Counted from the first letter of the stretch, positions 16,018 through 26,836 are shown. The stretch is DNA of 61,004 bases from Lacticaseibacillus chiayiensis (GCF_004123795.1 NZ_MSSM01000020.1:1-61004), one strand, 5' to 3'. Notes: generated from the letters alone by a model not told the origin. Numbers and translations: made by a program.

Positions 16018-16169
16018 ATGCCATCCTCCATCTCATCGCGCTATTTTCGCTGTCGGCTATACATTACGCAAAAAGTTTTGCGCTTGACCAGATAGTACGC
16101 GTTTGTCTTTTGGAAAATTTCGCACTGACGAGGCTGCTTCTTTTTAAGAGAATGACGACTATTCTTGAC

Positions 16170-17383
16170 TTAATTGCATCCTGATTTTTTAAAAAAAACG
16201 GGAACAGACGCGAGCATCATAACAGTGCCTAAGCTGAATATTATAATCGGCGTTGTTGTGATGTGTGATAATGGCGCACTAGTAATTGCTGCAATGGGAT
16301 TTGCTAGTGAGAAAATAGTTAAAATTGCTCCTATGACCATGCCTATATGATTGCTTGGAACCGAGAGTTGAACGGTAGAGAAATACAAAATTGAACCGAC
16401 CGAATTGCATATGCCATATCCCAACCATGAGATGACAACCCCTACGATTCCAAATACCTCGCTATTTTGAAGACTAAATAAGCCAATCAACAGAATCATC
16501 AGTCCTTGTAGTAGAAGAAAATATGGGAAGTTTCTAGCTGTAAATGTTTTTTTACCTTTATGTTTAACATTAACCGCAAATGCTCCTAGAATTGAGCCTA
16601 CTGTAAAAGATAAATCAATTGAATTGTACATATACGTGAAGCCAGAAAAAACATCTATTGACAGTTTAGGCATCAACAACCATACCGTCCAAAAGCAAAA
16701 ATTAGTTACCAGTGCTACTGGAACAATAACCGAAATCAGAAAATTTTTCCGAATAATTTTCATGCCAACCAAAAACTTGTTGGTATCTTTTGTAACCAGT
16801 GATGTAACATCTACATTTTTCCCTGCTTTCGTTTCGGTGCTCAATCGAGTGATAAGAAGGTAGGAAAGAACATAAAGCACAAGCGACAAAACTAAGCCAA
16901 TACTCACATTTCCGAAAAAAATAAAAATTGCAGAAAGACCGGCCGATAACACCGAAGATAGTTGATTTGCAATTGATACCCAGGAGTTTGCTGTAATAAG
17001 GTCCTCTTTCCCATGTACTATCGAAGGAACGATTGATTCTGTTAACGGACTGTAGACTATGTTTAGACTGAGTTAATCACAACGGTCACCATCACACTGA
17101 GGATTGGATCATCAAACAGGTGGTAAATGACTAGGCCTAATATAGTGTTTAAAACTCTAATCCCAACTACTGTCTTCAACAAATAAACTTTGTTTACCTT
17201 ATCTGATAAGTATCCCCCTACAAAGGTGAATAATGTGGCTATCATTGAAATAAGGCCTAACAGCGAAATGTAACTTTGGTCACGTGTAACTTTATAAATG
17301 TACCAATATGCAAAGAGCACTAGTGCACCATTAGTCAGTGTATCAAAGAAATCGCTGAAAATAATTTGTTTGATTCGTGCCAT
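16170..17383 (-). pseudogene. Frameshifted major facilitator superfamily transporter
   Basis: An MFS permease of about 404 residues split by one frameshift. The 5' part starts at ATG 17383 (GAGGAGAA upstream; MARIKQIIFSDFFDTL) and runs to a TAA near 17063; the protein then continues in another frame (LNIVYSPLTESIVPS...) and joins the 3' part, which stops at 16170. The junction lies about 17060-17075. Each part has five to six membrane helices, and the MFS loop GGYLSDKVNKVYLLK is intact. The gene is much more AT-rich than its neighbours and sits between ssb and gyrase, where most relatives have nothing: a recent acquisition, now probably inactive. The substrate is unknown. Confidence 0.75.
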
Positions 17384-17561
17384 ATCGTTCTCCTCAAATA
17401 ATCGGTGACCATTTCCGACTGTTATATTCGCGTCTAAAGTTACTTGAATTTTAAGATTATGTGCATAGATGTCAAACATTTCGGTCTTGTGATTTTCTCT
17501 CTGGACTTTTGCTTTTCCTCCTAACACTCAATCTCCAGCACGTTTAGAAATCTATCTCACG

Positions 17562-17613
17562 CAAAAAATACCGCTCAATCCACCCATCATCTGGGCAGGA
17601 TTGAACGGTATTC
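17562..17613 (-). terminator. gyrA terminator
   Basis: Minus strand stem AATACCGTTCAATCC/GGATTGAGCGGTATT with a T-run, 22 bases after the gyrA stop. Confidence 0.9.
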
Positions 17614-17634
17614 CTCATAATGACTCAGGCACTT

Positions 17635-20259
17635 TTAGTCCTCGTCATCGCTATTAGTATCAGATGCAGGCTGATCGGTCTCAGCTCGATCCAGCAGTTT
17701 GTTGACTTGCTCATCGGCGTTGCCTGCGTATTGCCCGTCAGCCGGCTCCTGTTTTGGCTCAGCATCAGTCGGTCCGGCTTGCGGATCGGTTGGCTGGTCC
17801 GGCTTGTCGCCATCTTCCGGATCATCGGTTTCCGGTTCGACCTTGGCCATGGTTGCGACCTTGGCATCATCGTCAACCCGAATCAAGCGAACGCCTAATG
17901 TTGCGCGGCCGGTTTGCGAGACACTTTGGATATTGAAGCGAATCATGACACCGGAATCAGTCATGACCAGAATATCTTCAGTACCGTTAACCGTTGTCAC
18001 ACCGGCAAGCGGGCCATTCTTTTCCGTAATGTTGGCGGTTTTGATCCCTTTACCGCCGCGGCCCTTAATCGGGTATTCCTTCGCGGCAGTACGCTTACCG
18101 TAGCCCTTTTCTGAAATCACGAAGACTTCTGAATCCGGTTTGAGAATGTCGGAACCGACAACGTAATCATGGTCGCGCAACCGAATGCCGCGAACCCCTG
18201 TCGCTGTCCGGCCCATCGAACGCACATCCTGTTCCTTAAAGGCGACACTGTAACCTAAGTGTGTGCCAATCAGGATATTGTCGTTGCCTGATGTCAAAAT
18301 GACGTTGTTAAGTTCGTCCTGATCCTTCAGATTCAACGCAATCAGGCCATTGCTGCGGATGTTGGCAAATTCTTTGACCGGCGTGCGTTTCACCACACCG
18401 TTTTGCGTGACGAAGAAGAGATAACGATCATCCTTTTGGTCTTCATGTACGTTGACGACGGTCTGAATCTTTTCACCAGCACCGACACCCAGCAGATTGA
18501 TGATTGGAATGCCTTTTGCAGTTCGGCTGTATTCCGGAATCTCGTAACCTTTGCTCCGATAAACTTTCCCTTTGTTGGTGAAGAATAGGAGCACGTCATG
18601 CGTGGAAGTCGAAATCAAGTGTTCAACGAAGTCATCATCATGGACGTTCATCCCCTGAATGCCGCGTCCGCCTCGATTTTGTGCCTTAAACTCGCTGGTA
18701 GCCAGTCGCTTGACGTAACCGTTATGGCTCAACGTGATCACGACATCTTCTTGTTCAATCAGATCTTCATCTTCAAGACTTAGCACTTCGCCGACTAGCA
18801 GTTCGGTCCGCCGCTTGTCGCCGAATTTCTTTTGGATTTCCAGCAATTCGTCGTAAATGATCTGGTGAACCCGTTCAGGTTTGGCAAGAATATCGGTGTA
18901 ATCGGCAATGGCTGCTTCCACATCTTTATATTCGTTTTCAACCTTGTCGCGTTCCAGACCGGTCAGGCGAACCAGCCGCATGTCCAAAATGGCTTGGCTT
19001 TGTTTGTCGGACAAATTGAACTTGTCCATTAAGATGACTTTTGCCTTATCCCCGGTTTCGGAACTGCGGATAATCGTGATGATTTCATCAATATGATCAA
19101 GCGCAATCCGCAAGCCTTCGAGAATATGCTCCCGGGCCTTGGCCTTCTTCAGCTCATATTGCGTCCGCCGCCGAATGACATTTTCCTGGTGATCCAAGTA
19201 GTATTGCAGAATCTGTTTGAGACTCAACAGCTTCGGGGCGCCGTTGACAATTGCGACCATGTTGAATGAAAAACCTGTCTGCAACGGTGTTAGCTTGTAC
19301 AGATTGTTCAAAATCACCGAAGCACTGGCATCCCGCCGCACGTCAATGACAATCCGCATCCCGTCACGGTCAGATTCATCGCGCAACGTGACAATACCAT
19401 CGATCTTCTTTTCGTGAACCAGATCCGCGATTCGTTCCACCATTTTGGCCTTGTTGACCATATATGGAATTTCGGTGATGACGATCCGTTCGCGGCCGGA
19501 TTTTTCGGTCTGAACATCGACTTTCCCACGCAACACGATTGTCCCGCGGCCGGTTTCATACGCATGACGAATACCGGACTTGCCCATGACAACGCCGCCT
19601 GTCGGAAAATCAGGCCCCGGCAGCGCCTGCATTAAGTCAGCTGTGGTCGCATCCGGATGATCCATCAGCACATGCAAGGCAGAAATGGTTTCAGACAAAT
19701 TATGTGGCGGAATATTGGTGGTCATCCCCACCGCAATCCCGGTCGCGCCGTTAACGAGTAAATTCGGGAACCGTGCTGGCAAAACTACCGGCTCTTTTTC
19801 CGTTCCATCGTAGTTATCCTGAAAATCAATCGTGTCTTTATTGATATCGCGCAACATTTCAACAGCGATTTTGCTCATCCGGGCTTCGGTGTACCGCATC
19901 GCCGCGGCACCGTCACCGTCGACCGAGCCGAAATTCCCGTGGCCATCAACGAGCATATATCGATAGCTGAAATCCTGCGCCATCCGCACGAGTCCTTCAT
20001 AAATCGAGCTGTCACCATGCGGATGGTATTTCCCCATAACATCCCCGACAATCCGCGCACTCTTCTTATACGGCTTATCCGGCGTCACTCCGAGTTCATT
20101 CATGCCATACAGAATCCGTCGTTGAACCGGCTTGAGGCCATCGCGGACATCAGGCAGGGCCCGCGCCACAATGACACTCATCGCGTATTCAAGGAATGAT
20201 TTACGCATTGTTTCGCCGAGATTCACATTCGTAATCCGGCTTTCTTGGCGATCATCCAT
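17635..20259 (-). CDS. gyrA: DNA gyrase subunit A
   Basis: An 874-residue GyrA, the cleavage subunit of the type IIA topoisomerase that introduces negative supercoils. The winged-helix region contains the quinolone-resistance segment [17 protein letters not shown] with wild-type-like Ser and Glu, then the active-site Tyr in [10 protein letters not shown]. The C-terminal beta-pinwheel includes the GyrA box [10 protein letters not shown]. The last ~65 residues are an unusual acidic, Pro/Gln/Asp-rich tail of low complexity ending DSDDED-like (NSDDED). It lies 65 bp downstream of gyrB and ends the dnaA-gyrA leftward block. Confidence 0.97.
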   Translation of the reverse strand: MDDRQESRITNVNLGETMRKSFLEYAMSVIVARALPDVRDGLKPVQRRILYGMNELGVTPDKPYKKSARIVGDVMGKYHPHGDSSIYEGLVRMAQDFSYRYMLVDGHGNFGSVDGDGAAAMRYTEARMSKIAVEMLRDINKDTIDFQDNYDGTEKEPVVLPARFPNLLVNGATGIAVGMTTNIPPHNLSETISALHVLMDHPDATTADLMQALPGPDFPTGGVVMGKSGIRHAYETGRGTIVLRGKVDVQTEKSGRERIVITEIPYMVNKAKMVERIADLVHEKKIDGIVTLRDESDRDGMRIVIDVRRDASASVILNNLYKLTPLQTGFSFNMVAIVNGAPKLLSLKQILQYYLDHQENVIRRRTQYELKKAKAREHILEGLRIALDHIDEIITIIRSSETGDKAKVILMDKFNLSDKQSQAILDMRLVRLTGLERDKVENEYKDVEAAIADYTDILAKPERVHQIIYDELLEIQKKFGDKRRTELLVGEVLSLEDEDLIEQEDVVITLSHNGYVKRLATSEFKAQNRGGRGIQGMNVHDDDFVEHLISTSTHDVLLFFTNKGKVYRSKGYEIPEYSRTAKGIPIINLLGVGAGEKIQTVVNVHEDQKDDRYLFFVTQNGVVKRTPVKEFANIRSNGLIALNLKDQDELNNVILTSGNDNILIGTHLGYSVAFKEQDVRSMGRTATGVRGIRLRDHDYVVGSDILKPDSEVFVISEKGYGKRTAAKEYPIKGRGGKGIKTANITEKNGPLAGVTTVNGTEDILVMTDSGVMIRFNIQSVSQTGRATLGVRLIRVDDDAKVATMAKVEPETDDPEDGDKPDQPTDPQAGPTDAEPKQEPADGQYAGNADEQVNKLLDRAETDQPASDTNSDDED

Positions 20260-20324
20260 TAAGCGAAAAGTCTCCTCTCAAAAGTTCTCTTATCCGGCCT
20301 GTTTCCAATCCGAAAGCCGGTCCA

Positions 20325-22286
20325 TTACACATCAATATTGTTCGGGTCAACGAAGACCGCGTTTTCTTCAATGAATTTCCGCCGCGGTTCAACATGGTCA
20401 CCCATCAGCATTTCAAAAATACCATCGGCTTCTTCCGCGTCTTTTGGCGATACCCGTAACAGGCGTCGCGTATCCGGATTCATGGTCGTTTCCCAAAGCT
20501 GACTGGCATCCATTTCGCCCAGCCCTTTGTACCGTTGAATATCCGGTTTGGGACTTGGCGGCAATTGCCCGAGAATGTCCTGTAATTCTTCATCAGAATC
20601 GATGTACTTCATCATTTTGCCTTGTCGCAAGCGATACAATGGCGGCTGTGCGATATAAACGTAGCCAGCATCCAGTACAGGCCGCATATAGCGATAAATC
20701 AGCGTCAGGAGCAATGTACGAATATGCGCGCCGTCGACATCGGCATCGGTCATGATAATCAGCTTGTGATACCGCGCTTTGCCGATGTCAAAATCCTGGC
20801 CGAAGCCGGTGCCCATCGCCGTAAACAAGGTCCGAATTTCTTCGTTAGCCAAAATCCGTTCCATCGAAGCCTTTTCAACATTCAAAATCTTCCCACGAAT
20901 CGGTAAAATCGCCTGGGTCAAACGGCTGCGGCCGGATTTCGCCGAACCGCCGGCAGAATCCCCTTCGACAATAAACAATTCCGAAATTTCCGGATCTTTG
21001 CTGGTGTTGTCGGCCAATTTACCCGGCAAGTTGGAAATTTCCAAACCGCTCTTTTTGCGGGTCACTTCGCGGGCTCTTTTGGCAGCTAGACGGGCTTTGC
21101 TGGCAAGCATGGCCTTATCAATGATCAACTTGCCGTCAGCCGGGTGTTCCATCAGAAACTTGTTAAAATGATCGGAAAATGTTCGATCCACGACCGTCCG
21201 CGCATCCGAGTTACCCAGCTTTGTCTTGGTCTGCCCTTCAAATTGCGGATCAGGGTGCTTGACCGAGACAACCGCCGTTAACCCTTCACGCACATCATCG
21301 CCGCTCAGTGGGTCATCGCTGTCTTTCAACGCTCCGGAGCGTCGGGCATAATCATTAATGACGCGGGTCAGCGCCGTTTTAAACCCGGTTTCGTGCGTGC
21401 CGCCTTCATACGTGTGGATATTATTGGCAAACGTCAGCAGCGTGCTGTGATAATCGTTAGTATATTGCAGCGCCACTTCCACCGTGATCCCCTTATCCTG
21501 ACCTTCCACATAAATCGGCTCTTGAAGCAGGTTCTCTTTTTTCTCTGTCAAAAAGTCGACATAGGATTTCAAGCCGCCTTCATAATGGAAGACCAGCTTC
21601 TCGTGGGTGGCTGCACGCTTATCGGTAAACGTCAGCTTAAGGCCTTTGTTCAAAAACGCCAATTCCCGAATCCGCGTTGTCAGCACTTTATCATCAAAGG
21701 TTGTCGTCTCGGTAAAAATGTCCGGATCTGGCTGAAAATGAACTTTGGTCCCGTGCTCGTGTTCCGGCGCCGTGCCGATGACCTTCATCGGCGTACGCAC
21801 CTTGCCGCGGATAAAATCAATGTAATAACGCTTGCCACCACGGCTGACCGTCACATCCAGATTCGTCGACAAGGCGTTGACAACAGAAGCGCCGACACCG
21901 TGCAACCCGCCGGACACTTTATAACCGCCACCGCCGAATTTACCACCGGCATGCAGAACCGTATAAACGGTCTCCAGTGCCGGTCGACCGGTTTTCGCTT
22001 GGATATCGACCGGAATTCCGCGACCATTATCGGTTACGGTGACACTGTTGTCCGGATTGACTTCGATTTCGATTTGAGTCGCAAACCCCGCTAACGCTTC
22101 ATCAATACCATTGTCAATAATTTCCCAAACCAAATGGTGCAGACCTTGGCTACTTGTGGAGCCAATATACATCCCTGGCCGCTTCCGCACCGCTTCCAAG
22201 CCTGAAAGCACTTGAATCTGGCTGGCATCATATTCTGCTGCCAGCTCTTCTTTCTTCTCTTCGGCCGATTCTTTCTTGTCCGTCAC
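20325..22286 (-). CDS. gyrB: DNA gyrase subunit B
   Basis: A 653-residue GyrB, the ATPase subunit. The GHKL ATPase motifs are present near the N terminus ([36 protein letters not shown]), then the transducer, and the Toprim domain with [13 protein letters not shown] and the metal-binding DADVDGAHI. The C-terminal signature [19 protein letters not shown] is complete. It follows recF by 42 bp and precedes gyrA in the standard origin order. The first residues ([18 protein letters not shown]) form a charged extension. Confidence 0.97.
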   Translation of the reverse strand: MTDKKESAEEKKEELAAEYDASQIQVLSGLEAVRKRPGMYIGSTSSQGLHHLVWEIIDNGIDEALAGFATQIEIEVNPDNSVTVTDNGRGIPVDIQAKTGRPALETVYTVLHAGGKFGGGGYKVSGGLHGVGASVVNALSTNLDVTVSRGGKRYYIDFIRGKVRTPMKVIGTAPEHEHGTKVHFQPDPDIFTETTTFDDKVLTTRIRELAFLNKGLKLTFTDKRAATHEKLVFHYEGGLKSYVDFLTEKKENLLQEPIYVEGQDKGITVEVALQYTNDYHSTLLTFANNIHTYEGGTHETGFKTALTRVINDYARRSGALKDSDDPLSGDDVREGLTAVVSVKHPDPQFEGQTKTKLGNSDARTVVDRTFSDHFNKFLMEHPADGKLIIDKAMLASKARLAAKRAREVTRKKSGLEISNLPGKLADNTSKDPEISELFIVEGDSAGGSAKSGRSRLTQAILPIRGKILNVEKASMERILANEEIRTLFTAMGTGFGQDFDIGKARYHKLIIMTDADVDGAHIRTLLLTLIYRYMRPVLDAGYVYIAQPPLYRLRQGKMMKYIDSDEELQDILGQLPPSPKPDIQRYKGLGEMDASQLWETTMNPDTRRLLRVSPKDAEEADGIFEMLMGDHVEPRRKFIEENAVFVDPNNIDV

Positions 22287-22328
22287 TGGTTATCCTCCTT
22301 AAAAAACGCGTTTTCCGATACAGCAAGC

Positions 22329-23447
22329 CTATGCCTGTTTAGTCAAAACCCCATCCTGCACCCGGAAAATCGCTGGTGCCGTGATGATTTCTTTCTGAAT
22401 ACCATCCAGACTGGTGGTCGTCAGAAACGTCTGGACTTTGCTTTGAATGGCTTTAAGCAAGTGGGTCTGGCGCATCGCATCAAGTTCAGACAAAACGTCA
22501 TCCAGCAGCAAAACCGGATACTCGCCAGTCTGATCCTTCATTAAATCGATTTCCGCCAACTTGACCGCCAAAGCCGTGGTGCGCTGCTGTCCCTGACTGC
22601 CGAAATCAGCAACATTCTTATCATTCACAATGAAGGCGACATCATCGCGATGCGGTCCGACTAAACTGGTGCCTTGCTCGATTTCGCGCGCCTGCTGCTT
22701 CGCAAACAACGTACCCAACGCTGCATAAGCTGCTTCACTATTTTGCTGCGCCTCGGTATCAACCTGTGTCTGGTATGAAAAGCGTAACGTTTCGCGTCCT
22801 TTGGTAATATCCTGTTGAATCGCTGCAGCGTAATCCGACATGGTTTGCAATAGCTTGGCACGCGCGGCAATCAACTCGGCCCCAAAGGCAGCTAGCGAAT
22901 CCGTCAAAACATCTAGATACACAAGATCTTTGGCCTGATGGTATTTCAGTTGCTTTAAGTAGGCATTGCGCTGCTTGAGGAATATTTTGTATTGACTCAG
23001 GTTATAGAGATATTTCGAGCTCATCTGGCCAAACTCCATGTCGATAAATCGACGCCGGCCAGCTGGGCTTCCCTTAACGATCGCCAAGTCCTCAGGGGCA
23101 AACAAAATGACATTGAAATGTCCTAAGTATTGCGAAAGCTTCGATTGTTCGATCCGATCAATTCGGGCCCGCTTACCTTGATGACTGATGACAAGCTCCA
23201 GTTGATGGGTGCCGCTCTGTCGGGAAATTCGTCCGGAAACCCGTGCAAAATCGCTTCCGAACCGGATTAATTCCTTGTCGTTATTGGTTCGGTGACTGCG
23301 CGCCAATGCCAAAACGTAAATGGCCTCAAGCAAGTTGGTCTTACCTTGCGCATTTTCGCCGATCAAAACATTGATTTCGGGCGATAACGCCGCATCGACA
23401 CTGGCATAATTGCGATAATCCTTTAACGTTAAATGATCCAGCTTCAT
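22329..23447 (-). CDS. recF: DNA replication and repair protein RecF
   Basis: A 372-residue SMC-like ATPase that loads RecA at gapped DNA with RecO and RecR. Walker A is GENAQGKTNLLEA (about 32-44), the family segment FAPEDLAIVKGSPAGRRRFIDME is intact, the signature region DFGSQGQQRTTALA and Walker B YPVLLLDDVLSELD are near the C terminus. Its ATG overlaps the stop of the small S4-domain gene (ATGA), so translation is coupled. Confidence 0.96.
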   Translation of the reverse strand: MKLDHLTLKDYRNYASVDAALSPEINVLIGENAQGKTNLLEAIYVLALARSHRTNNDKELIRFGSDFARVSGRISRQSGTHQLELVISHQGKRARIDRIEQSKLSQYLGHFNVILFAPEDLAIVKGSPAGRRRFIDMEFGQMSSKYLYNLSQYKIFLKQRNAYLKQLKYHQAKDLVYLDVLTDSLAAFGAELIAARAKLLQTMSDYAAAIQQDITKGRETLRFSYQTQVDTEAQQNSEAAYAALGTLFAKQQAREIEQGTSLVGPHRDDVAFIVNDKNVADFGSQGQQRTTALAVKLAEIDLMKDQTGEYPVLLLDDVLSELDAMRQTHLLKAIQSKVQTFLTTTSLDGIQKEIITAPAIFRVQDGVLTKQA

Positions 23448-23656
23448 GCGCTCACGATCACATAAGTCTGACCGGCAACTTCAATCTGATCATCGGGATA
23501 TAGCTTCCGGCCACGACGGTCTTCGGCGGCACCGTTGACGGTCACCGGGTGCGCACCTAGATACCACTTAGCCGCACCACCGCTGTCAATCAGACCGGCT
23601 TCTTTCAGAAACTGACCCAATGTCAAAAATGCGGTCGTGATTTTGATGGTTGTCAT
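23444..23656 (-). CDS. yaaA: S4-domain protein YaaA (RlbA)
   Basis: A 70-residue protein that is essentially one S4 RNA-binding domain: LTLGQFLKEAGLIDSGGAAKWYL, then VTVNGAAEDRRGRKLYPDDQIEV. Homologues between dnaN and recF are called YaaA or RlbA and have been linked to ribosome assembly. I chose ATG at 23656 with GGAGGGCG about seven bases upstream; the longer frame upstream has no ribosome site and does not match the family. It overlaps recF by four bases. Confidence 0.93.
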   Translation of the reverse strand: MTTIKITTAFLTLGQFLKEAGLIDSGGAAKWYLGAHPVTVNGAAEDRRGRKLYPDDQIEVAGQTYVIVSA

Positions 23657-23809
23657 GGTCGTCGCCCTCCAATCCAAAAAGTACCGGCAAATCGCGATTT
23701 GACACGATTTGCCGCAGATGAACACATAACAATTATACCCTTTCGCTCATTAAAAAACAATTCTAAACGGTCATTTAAGCGGTTCTGAGCCAATTTAACA
23801 CCAAGACGC

Positions 23810-23925
23810 CCCCCTAGACTAAAACCTCTAAAAAGCCCAAAAACAGCCAAATTTTCACTTTTACTGTTTTTAGGCTAGTCTAAAGCAATTTTTAGCTAGA
23901 CTCAGTTAGTATCATGCTTGGACAA
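23810..23925. repeat. Nested inverted repeats between dnaN and yaaA
   Basis: In the 397-bp gap between dnaN and yaaA there is a 13-bp inverted repeat with arms AGCCCAAAAACAG (23834-23846) and CTGTTTTTAGGCT (23864-23876), one mismatch. The heptamer-like TAGACTA/TAGTCTA flanks it and recurs downstream (TAGTCTAAAGC, TAGCTAGACT at 23876-23915). Function unknown; it may include an operator or leader for yaaA-recF-gyrBA. The rest of the gap shows only the dnaN terminator. Confidence 0.5.
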
Positions 23926-23990
23926 GTCAGCTCACCTGAACTAGTTTGCTGAAATACTTGTTGGCAGCATAGCAAACGTGCATACATAAG

Positions 23991-24028
23991 AAAAAAGATT
24001 CCGGAGAAATTCTCCAGAACCTTTTTTT
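23991..24028. terminator. dnaN terminator
   Basis: Stem GATTCCGGAGAA/TTCTCCAGAACC flanked by A6 and T7; in the dnaN direction the T-run follows the stem. Confidence 0.85.
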
Positions 24029-24053
24029 CTTAACGTGTTAAGTCAGTAATTCC

Positions 24054-25193
24054 TTAGAACGTCCGAACAGGCGTGATAAGCTGAATGAATTTTTCTTTAT
24101 CTTCTGTCGGTACCAAGGTGAATGGGCGCAACGGAGCTGTGAAGTCCGCTTCGATAGCAGTTTGGCCAAAGCCTTGCAGCGCATCTTTCATGTAGTCAGG
24201 ATTAAATGAAATTTCAAGATCATCACCGGTTAACTTGTTAAAGCTAAGAACTTCTTCGACATTCCCGACATCAGGCGAGTTGCCGTAAATTGTCGCTTTT
24301 TGATCCGTGATATTGAGCTCTAACCGAACCACATTATTGCTGCTTTCATGGCTCAGCAAGCTGGCCCGTTGAATCGATGCCAATAATGTCGGCGCATCGA
24401 ATTCGACTTGGGTGTTGCTTGATGTTGGAATCAGGCGACTGGTGTCCGGATAATTGCCTTCCAGCAGTCGCGAATAAAAAGCTGTCTGGCCGAAAACGAA
24501 CAGTACCTGATTTTCGGCAATCCGAATTTCGATCTTTTCCACATCATCGCTCAGCATGCGGCTTAATTCGGTGAGGCTCTTACCGGGAATAATGATGTCG
24601 TAATTGGTGGTGCTTGCACTTGGCAATGTCAGGGTTCGTTGCGCTAACCGATGTGAATCCGTTGCAACAGCTACTAACTCATTACCCATAATCGTGAAAT
24701 GCACACCGGTCAGGATCGGGCGACTTTCTTGATTGGAAACGGCAATAACTGTCTGATTAATCAATTGCCGCAACACGTCAGCGGGAACGGTCAGCGCTTC
24801 ATCAGCGGTAATTTCCGGCAAACGAGGATAGTTGTTGGCATCCAAACCATTGATGGTAAATTCAGATGCACCAGAGGTAATGACGGTTTGAAAATTGTCT
24901 TTGACTTCCAAAGTCATCGTATCTTCAGGCAGGCGTTTGACGATTTCACTAAAGAAACGTGCAGGTAACACGATTTCTCCGATGCTCTCGATTTGAAGAT
25001 CGTTGTTTTCATCAGCAACATTGATACGTGATTCAATTGAAATATCGGCATCACTACCGGTTAGCACCAGCCCTGTATCAGTGAGGACGATTTTTAAACC
25101 TGTCAGGATCGGAATCGTGGTTTTGGTTGAAATAGCCCTGGCAACGTCATTTAAGGTTTTTAAGAACGTGGATCGGGTAATCGTAAATTTCAT
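24054..25193 (-). CDS. dnaN: DNA polymerase III beta subunit (sliding clamp)
   Basis: A 379-residue beta clamp of typical length, three repeated clamp domains (about 1-125, 126-250, 251-379). Recognisable segments are SRSTFLKTLNDVARAIS-like at the N terminus, VSNQESRPILTGVHF, ATDSHRLAQR, and the C-terminal LITPVRTF that lines the partner pocket. It tethers polymerase to DNA. The start at 25193 has GGGAGG upstream. The promoter probably lies in the AT-rich dnaA-dnaN spacer, which also holds origin elements. Confidence 0.97.
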   Translation of the reverse strand: MKFTITRSTFLKTLNDVARAISTKTTIPILTGLKIVLTDTGLVLTGSDADISIESRINVADENNDLQIESIGEIVLPARFFSEIVKRLPEDTMTLEVKDNFQTVITSGASEFTINGLDANNYPRLPEITADEALTVPADVLRQLINQTVIAVSNQESRPILTGVHFTIMGNELVAVATDSHRLAQRTLTLPSASTTNYDIIIPGKSLTELSRMLSDDVEKIEIRIAENQVLFVFGQTAFYSRLLEGNYPDTSRLIPTSSNTQVEFDAPTLLASIQRASLLSHESSNNVVRLELNITDQKATIYGNSPDVGNVEEVLSFNKLTGDDLEISFNPDYMKDALQGFGQTAIEADFTAPLRPFTLVPTEDKEKFIQLITPVRTF

Positions 25194-25204
25194 AAGAGCC
25201 TCCC

Positions 25205-25375
25205 GTACGTTTATTTATATATATAATATAAAGCTTTTTAAGTAATAGTAATAGGTCGTGTTCAAACTGTGGAAAACTTTGAGAAACAACAGCTAGAGAA
25301 GTTATGCACCTGTGGATAAGTGCAAGGGACAAACACGGCTGCTTTTCGCAGTTGTCCACAAGGGGATTATCCACG
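25205..25375. other. oriC, dnaA-dnaN part: DnaA boxes, candidate DnaA-trio and AT-rich unwinding region
   Basis: AT-rich DNA at 25210-25240 is followed by AAGTAATAGTAATAG (25240-25254), which read 3'-to-5' is GAT-AAT-GAT-AAT-GAA, five consecutive DnaA-trio units. Then come DnaA boxes: TGTGGAAAA (25268-25276, one mismatch), TTATGCACC (25302-25310, one mismatch), TGTGGATAA (25311-25319, perfect), TTGTCCACA (25352-25360, one mismatch), TTATCCACG (25367-25375, one mismatch, overlapping the dnaA stop). The order AT-rich/trio/boxes matches the Bacillus basal unwinding system. Confidence 0.8.
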
Positions 25376-26716
25376 ATTTTTAAGAATATTTCGTAGTTCG
25401 ATGACTTGGGCTTTAAGATCTTCATTCGTCGTCATCGCTGACATAATTTTTTCATGCGCGTGAATGACGGTGGTATGATCTTTGCCGCCAATTTCTTGGC
25501 CGATTTTCGGCAAACTATTATCGGTCATTTCTCGCGCCAGATACATTGCAATCTGGCGGGGAATCACAATTTGCTTGACCCGTTTCTTACCTTTTAGATC
25601 CTGCACGGTGACCTGAAAATATTTGGCGACAGCGTCCAGTATCTGCGCGATAGTCAGTTGTCCGCTGCGATCATCAAGTTTAAGCGCCTTTAATGCATCG
25701 GCGGCCAAACTGGTGGTGATATCTTCATTTTTCATAGTAGAAAAAGCTTGCACACGCACCAAAGCGCCTTCCAAATCACGAACGTTACTTTCGATTTGGC
25801 CGGCAATATAAGAAAGCGTGTCATCAGGAATGCTGAGATCTTCGGCATCGGCTTTGTTGCGTAAGATCGCGATGCGGGTTTCAAGATCAGGCGGCGTGAC
25901 GTCAACGGACAAGCCTTTGTTAAACCGCGACACCAGACGTTCCTGCAACTTAGGAATCTCGTTTGGCAAGCGATCGCTGGTAAGCACGATCTGCTTCATA
26001 TTTTCGTATAGCGTGTTGAACGTATGGAAGAACTCTTCCTGTGTGGCCTCTTTGTCGCCAAAAAACTGAATATCATCAACCAACAGCAGGTCAACATTGC
26101 GGTACTCCTGACGAAATTGTTCCTGCTGTTTGGTTTGAATCGAGTTAATGAAGTCATTGGCAAAATTCTCACTGGTGACATATTTAATGTTAGCTGCCGG
26201 ATTATTGTCCAAAACCAGGTTACCGATCGCCTGCATCAAATGGGTCTTGCCCAAACCGACGCCACCATAAATAAACAGCGGATTATACGTTGTGCCAGGA
26301 GCCTCGGCCACCGCCAAAGCCGCCGCATGCGCCATTTGGTTGCCTTTGCCGATCACGAACCGGTCAAACGTGTATTTCGGATTGAGGTGCGTTTTTGCCT
26401 TAAAAGTTAGTTGTTGATCATCGTCGTCGGCAGCAGGCTGTTGCTGATGCGTCATGACTGGCTGCAACTCGTCTTTGGTCATGATCACCGGGTCAACTTC
26501 CAGCTGGGCAAACTCGTAAACGCCTTCCACGACTTTGGTAACCAGATTTTTCTCCCAGTAAGCTTTGTGCAATGATGCCGGGACTTCGATTTCAAGTTTA
26601 TCTTTGGTTAATTTAACGGGTTTGGCTGTTTGAATCCATGTGCTGTAGCCGACTGGGGTCAACTCTTCACGGAATTTATCATTCAGGTAAGCCCAAAGCT
26701 CCTCTAAATTGGGCAT
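25367..26716 (-). CDS. dnaA: Chromosomal replication initiator DnaA
   Basis: A 449-residue DnaA. Domain I (about 1-85) binds helicase loaders and DnaB; a short linker (85-110, acidic) follows; the AAA+ domain carries Walker A GGVGLGKTHL, Walker B LLLVDDIQF and the sensor regions; domain IV at the C terminus includes the DnaA-box-binding signature GGKDHTTVIHAHEKI. GAGGAGGGG precedes the ATG. The coding region is flanked on both sides by DnaA boxes, so DnaA likely autoregulates. The gene direction marks the left replichore. Confidence 0.98.
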   Translation of the reverse strand: MPNLEELWAYLNDKFREELTPVGYSTWIQTAKPVKLTKDKLEIEVPASLHKAYWEKNLVTKVVEGVYEFAQLEVDPVIMTKDELQPVMTHQQQPAADDDDQQLTFKAKTHLNPKYTFDRFVIGKGNQMAHAAALAVAEAPGTTYNPLFIYGGVGLGKTHLMQAIGNLVLDNNPAANIKYVTSENFANDFINSIQTKQQEQFRQEYRNVDLLLVDDIQFFGDKEATQEEFFHTFNTLYENMKQIVLTSDRLPNEIPKLQERLVSRFNKGLSVDVTPPDLETRIAILRNKADAEDLSIPDDTLSYIAGQIESNVRDLEGALVRVQAFSTMKNEDITTSLAADALKALKLDDRSGQLTIAQILDAVAKYFQVTVQDLKGKKRVKQIVIPRQIAMYLAREMTDNSLPKIGQEIGGKDHTTVIHAHEKIMSAMTTNEDLKAQVIELRNILKNRG

Positions 26717-26821
26717 AAACGCCCCTCCTCTAAATAGCGGTTGTCATCAGCGTACAAAAAGCCGCCGATGGCTAACATGTGATGATACGCGAACAGCACA
26801 TCAGCGCATAAGAAACCAAGG

Positions 26822-26836
26822 CAACTACCATAGTTG
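26822..26836. promoter_or_regulatory. Palindrome upstream of dnaA
   Basis: CAACTA-CCA-TAGTTG, a perfect 6-bp-arm dyad 106 bp before the dnaA start, abutting a minus-strand TTGACA (26840-26835). A -10 at normal spacing is not clear, so promoter assignment is weak; the dyad could be an operator. The rest of 26717-27008 has no recognised element. Confidence 0.35.

Noticed and set aside
15605-16087. 160-codon plus-strand frame opposite the second SSB
   Set aside because: The SSB frame has an OB fold and DDLPF tip; the antisense frame has neither start signal nor family.
25147-25425. 92-codon frame across the dnaA-dnaN spacer
   Set aside because: Its span consists of DnaA boxes and AT-rich origin DNA overlapping both flanking genes.
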